A stretch of DNA of 64,000 bases, taken from the NCBI GenBank assembly GCA_949752745.1, contig OX457025.1, forward strand, positions 96,041,804 to 96,105,803. Reading direction: 5' to 3'. Shown here one piece after another: positions 61,201-64,000 of the stretch. The position numbers and the translations under genes were made by a program. The notes under the pieces are model-generated. The model worked only from the letters and a program-made list of their open reading frames with translations, had not been told where the DNA came from and searched no databases. Source of the DNA: Protula sp. h YS-2021. Lineage: Eukaryota; Annelida; Polychaeta; Sabellida; Serpulidae. Numbering within the stretch: position 1 is the first letter of the stretch; each line of letters opens with the position of its first letter.

Positions 61201-61380
61201 ATGAACATGGAAGCACAGCTGCAACTTTTAGAAATAGAAGAAGACGAAGATGATGACGAAATGCAAATTATGCTATTAAGAACTGAAATTATACCAATGT
61301 TTTTGGTATATTTAAAATTACTTTATTTGAGACGTTACAAGTACATGTTCTTACAACTATGGATGCGGTGCGAATGCTGA
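61201..61380 (+). CDS. Small ORF with acidic N-terminus inside the nested element
   Basis: An ATG in good context (gaaggaaaATGAAC) opens 59 codons to TGA at 61378-61380. The protein starts MNMEAQLQLLEIEEDEDDDE and continues with Leu/Tyr-rich sequence (LRTEIIPMFLVYLKLLYLRR). A short acidic Leu-rich start followed by an Arg-containing helix is reminiscent of the N-termini of PIF/Harbinger nucleases, but no catalytic residues are present and the frame ends early. It may be a truncated transposase start or a chance frame. It is 120 bp from the element's left terminal repeats. Confidence 0.35.
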   Translation: MNMEAQLQLLEIEEDEDDDEMQIMLLRTEIIPMFLVYLKLLYLRRYKYMFLQLWMRCEC

Positions 61381-62940
61381 TACAAGCTAATCAACAGACG
61401 CGACTGACCACTGTATTCATGCGCGCTTGGGCGCGAACAGATAAGACTTAATTAGTGACCTGGATGCTATCACAACAAGAACGTATATAAACATTCTGAG
61501 TAGGAAAAGGAGAAAACATAAGTTCTGGATTCATGATATTTTCCTTAAAAGAAAGGAATATGGAGCATACTATTATTGTAAATAGGAATATTTTAAATTT
61601 TTACAAACTGGGAAAACTATATGTATTTCCTTTCGTGGTGGCTTAAAACTTAAATGTATATGTTTTCCTTTATTATTGAAGTGTGGACAAAAAAACTTCA
61701 ATTTCAAACCAGCTGTTTCAATATGTTATTTGCATATTTGGACATGGGTCTGGTAATCCTCTTGCCAATTAGTTTCAGACCCTGCTATTGTTACCTTTAA
61801 GATCTTTATGTGCAACTTGTATAGCTATTGTTGAAAGTCGCGTAATTAAAGTGATATTCTCCCCTCTGTGTCGCCATGCGGGACCAGCCCTTAATCTTAA
61901 CACTATTAAATTTACGATGAGCAAAATTTACCCCCATTTACAGAGTAAATTGCATTTTCAAATGCGTAATAAAACAGGCCTTTAAAGTTTAATTACGGGC
62001 ACTCCTCTGCCTTCAAATTGACCATTGTTTTGACCAGGTGACCAATACCGTCTGTCCTAGCCCTTAACATCTACCCAATGAAAATCTCCCTTACAAAGTG
62101 GTTTGACCGGTCGTACTGGGACGGCTGGTCAGGCGTTTTCTTAGCGCTCGGTTGCACTCTAGACCCGGACCCGCCAACACAGTTTTGGATTAAAAAATTA
62201 CAGTACAACTTAGGAATCACTCATCTTTGGACTTCGAAAAATTCAATAGTAAACCTCGGACTTGGAATATCTTTTGTGTAAACTTTCGGAAAGCTTCTCC
62301 TCGGAAGAAAAGCAAACACCGGATCACCATCTAAAACGGCAGGCGCTGAGATTAGGATCCAGCCTCGCAAAGATACGTATTTATTTCTGTTTTAAGGGTC
62401 ATTTAATTTTGTATTTCTGAAAGTATTAATTTTGTAATTAAAGTTTCTCAGTGAAATGGTGACATGGGTAATAGCGAGTGTCATTCGGAGAGTATCAGAG
62501 TTTGGTAATGTATGGTTTTATATGTAAAATAGATAGAATTAAGGTGGAAAGGGATAAAATAAAATAAGATTTAATGTGTTATTTGCTCGTCTCATTTGCC
62601 AGTTTTCTCCAATTAACCTCCCCTTTTAGCCAGCAAACGGCGTAATAACGGTGCGGCAGCGAGAGCTACATTAATAAAATTATTCCCCTACATTTTCATT
62701 TTATAATACTATCATCGTAAATGCACGGATTGTTTCGCACAAGTTCAATCATCTTTTCTAAGTCCTCCGTAGAAACTTTTATGGATTTCGGCACTTTTTA
62801 TTTTCTTTTTGTAAACACGTTTTGCTTTTTATTCGGGATAGCCCGATTTTAAACGTCATGACATGGAATTCCCTTTCTTATCCAGGATGATTTATGATGC
62901 GTTTTGGATCCGTATTGCCAGTTGAATCGCTCACGGAGCG
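61381..62940. other. Interior of the nested element, no gene
   Basis: AT-rich with several short open frames that show no domain. No transposase homology recognised. Confidence 0.45.
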
Positions 62941-63489
62941 ATCAGATGCGTATGCGTACAGTTTATACGCATACGCAATACGTATACGCATACGCATACA
63001 TGGAGCCGAACTCTATGAAAATATAGTAATTCGATTTTTTATACGCATACGCAATACGCATACGCATACGGACACATGGAGCCGCTGCTTTAAGCTATAC
63101 TGGTCTTTATTAAATGGGTGCGTATTTATACCTCACCTGGATGTGGATTCGCAAAAACCTGGGGAATTTTACCGCATTTTGGAATGACATTTCAATCTCA
63201 GTAATAGGATTATCTTACCTTTCAATCAAAAGCAAATAAAACCCTGTAATACTATTAAATTAATGCATAAGATTGAGGAACCGGATAAGATGGGGATTCG
63301 GGGATTAAACAAAAGTAGGAAACACGTAATCCATATATCCCCGGGTTCAATAGGATATGGATTCATCGCGAAGGTATGTTTAATCCATCGTTCTGGCATC
63401 TCAGGTTTGAACAATTCTATTTATGGTTTAATTTTTAAAACAACTAAAATTAAAATTCGTCCCTTTTGTCGCATTTTAGGTAAAGTCGC

Positions 63490-64000
63490 AAATGTCGCAG
63501 TCCCTTATGTCGCGTCCCCAACGTCGCCGTCCCTTATGTCGCGTCCCCAACGTCGCCGTCCCTTATGTTGCGTCCTTAACGTCGCCGTCCGTTATGTCGC
63601 GTCCCCAACGTCGCCGTACCTTATGTCGCGTCCTTAACGTCGCCGTCCCTTATGTCGCGTCCTTAACGTCGCCGTCCCTTATGTTGCGTCCCCAACGTCG
63701 CCGTCCCTTATGTCGCGTCCCCAACGTCGCCGTCCCTTATGTCGCGTCCCCAACGTCGCCGTCCCTTATGTCGCGTCCTTAACGTCGCCGTCACTTATGT
63801 CGCGTCCTTAACGTCGCCGTCCCTTATGTCGCGTCCTTAACGTCGCCGTCCCTTATGTCGCGTCCCCAACGTCGCCGTCCCTTATGTCGCGTCCTTAACG
63901 TCGCCGTCCCTTATGTCGCGTCCCCAACGTCGCCGTACCTTATGTCGCGTCCTTAACGTCGCCGTCCCTTATGTCGCGTCCCTTCGTCGCCGTCCCTTAT
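63490..64000. repeat. Right subterminal 29-bp tandem repeat, about 17 copies
   Basis: Units close to cttatgtcgcgtccttaacg followed by tcgccgtcc, with ccccaacg/ccttaacg variants. The array continues past the window end. Long plus-strand frames here are repeat artefacts. Confidence 0.95.

Larger units (their letters stand above)
60999..63083. mobile_element. Nested TIR element with GTATGCGTATTGC subterminal repeats
   Basis: The left end ggctccatgtgtccgtatac and the complement of the right end (ggctccatgtgtccgtatgc) are inverted. Both are followed by gcgtatgcgtattgcg repeats (61015-61090 left, 62945-63065 right). A second copy of the ggctccat motif occurs inside each arm (near 61093 and 62992). 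It lies inside the Mutator-like element, between its broken transposase and right end. A single small reading frame is present near the left end. PIF/Harbinger affinity is a guess from general layout. Confidence 0.65.
59166..64000. mobile_element. Mutator-like DNA transposon, running off the window
   Basis: The left end carries tandem 29-bp units (gggacgagacataa plus gggacggagacaaaa) from about 59172 to 59290, then a segment ending ctaaagtgcgacaaaaggga (59320-59340). On the right, 63457-63480 holds the complement of that segment, and 63490 to the end holds 29-bp units whose complement (gggacggcgacgtta plus aggacgcgacataa) has the same 15+14 structure. The ends are therefore inverted repeats built from minisatellite. 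Between them lies a minus-strand transposase remnant. The outer right edge is beyond the window, so total length and target duplication are unknown. Confidence 0.75.

Noticed and set aside
63490..64000. CRISPR-like array
   Set aside because: Units are head-to-tail with no unique spacers, and the context is an animal transposon end.

Overview
This is intron-containing, AT-rich, repeat-laden animal DNA, most likely from an invertebrate. Splice sites, CCAAT/TATA-type promoter elements, AATAAA signals, degenerate non-LTR and tyrosine-recombinase retroelements, a Mutator-like transposon and many inverted-repeat elements all point to a metazoan. The phylum cannot be fixed from the sequence. There are no bacterial operons, no rRNA and no convincing intact tRNA.

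Only two host genes are supported, both on the + strand about 31 kb apart, and both belong to the Cip/Kip (CDKN1) family of CDK inhibitors. Gene 1 (coding exons 18632-19211 and 20845-20900, 211 aa) has a canonical CDI domain (RCLFG, WNFDF, VY) and a C-terminal p21-type PIP box/PIP degron. That motif is encoded across an intron. A further splice acceptor at 21535 opens a 56-codon alternative last exon ending at an AATAAA signal. Gene 2 (52361-53093, then broken by a 200-N gap) is a divergent paralogue (RKLQF, YEFDI, FYLRGP). It carries a related C-terminal motif and a donor at the same codon and phase, so the two are almost certainly tandem duplicates. Its last exon is unresolved.

Region by region: 1-1130 holds a broken tyrosine-recombinase (DIRS-like) retroelement. 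2127-4513 is a palindromic repeat containing a decayed LINE reverse transcriptase. 4541-5122 and 27398-27967 are two copies of one MITE. 14353-15598 is a large foldback with a second inverted-repeat element at its centre. 17054-18632 is the gene 1 upstream region. 24228-24927 and 30058-30632 are minisatellites. 26362-26797 is another MITE. 26798-27401, 41572-42799 and 45935-46437 are three copies of a long-TIR element. 57490-58640 is a 41-bp minisatellite split by a foldback loaded with TGACGTCA sites. From about 59170 to the window end lies a Mutator-like transposon with repeat-built inverted termini and a second element nested inside it.

The remaining DNA is intergenic, with many poly-G/poly-C tracts and microsatellites. 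Several long computed reading frames there come from tandem repeats and are not genes. Biologically, the window is a duplicated CDK-inhibitor locus separated by a transposon-filled spacer. The inferred split of labour is that gene 1 looks like a PCNA-coupled (CRL4-Cdt2) degradable inhibitor, while gene 2 keeps kinase and cyclin contacts but has an uncertain PCNA contact.
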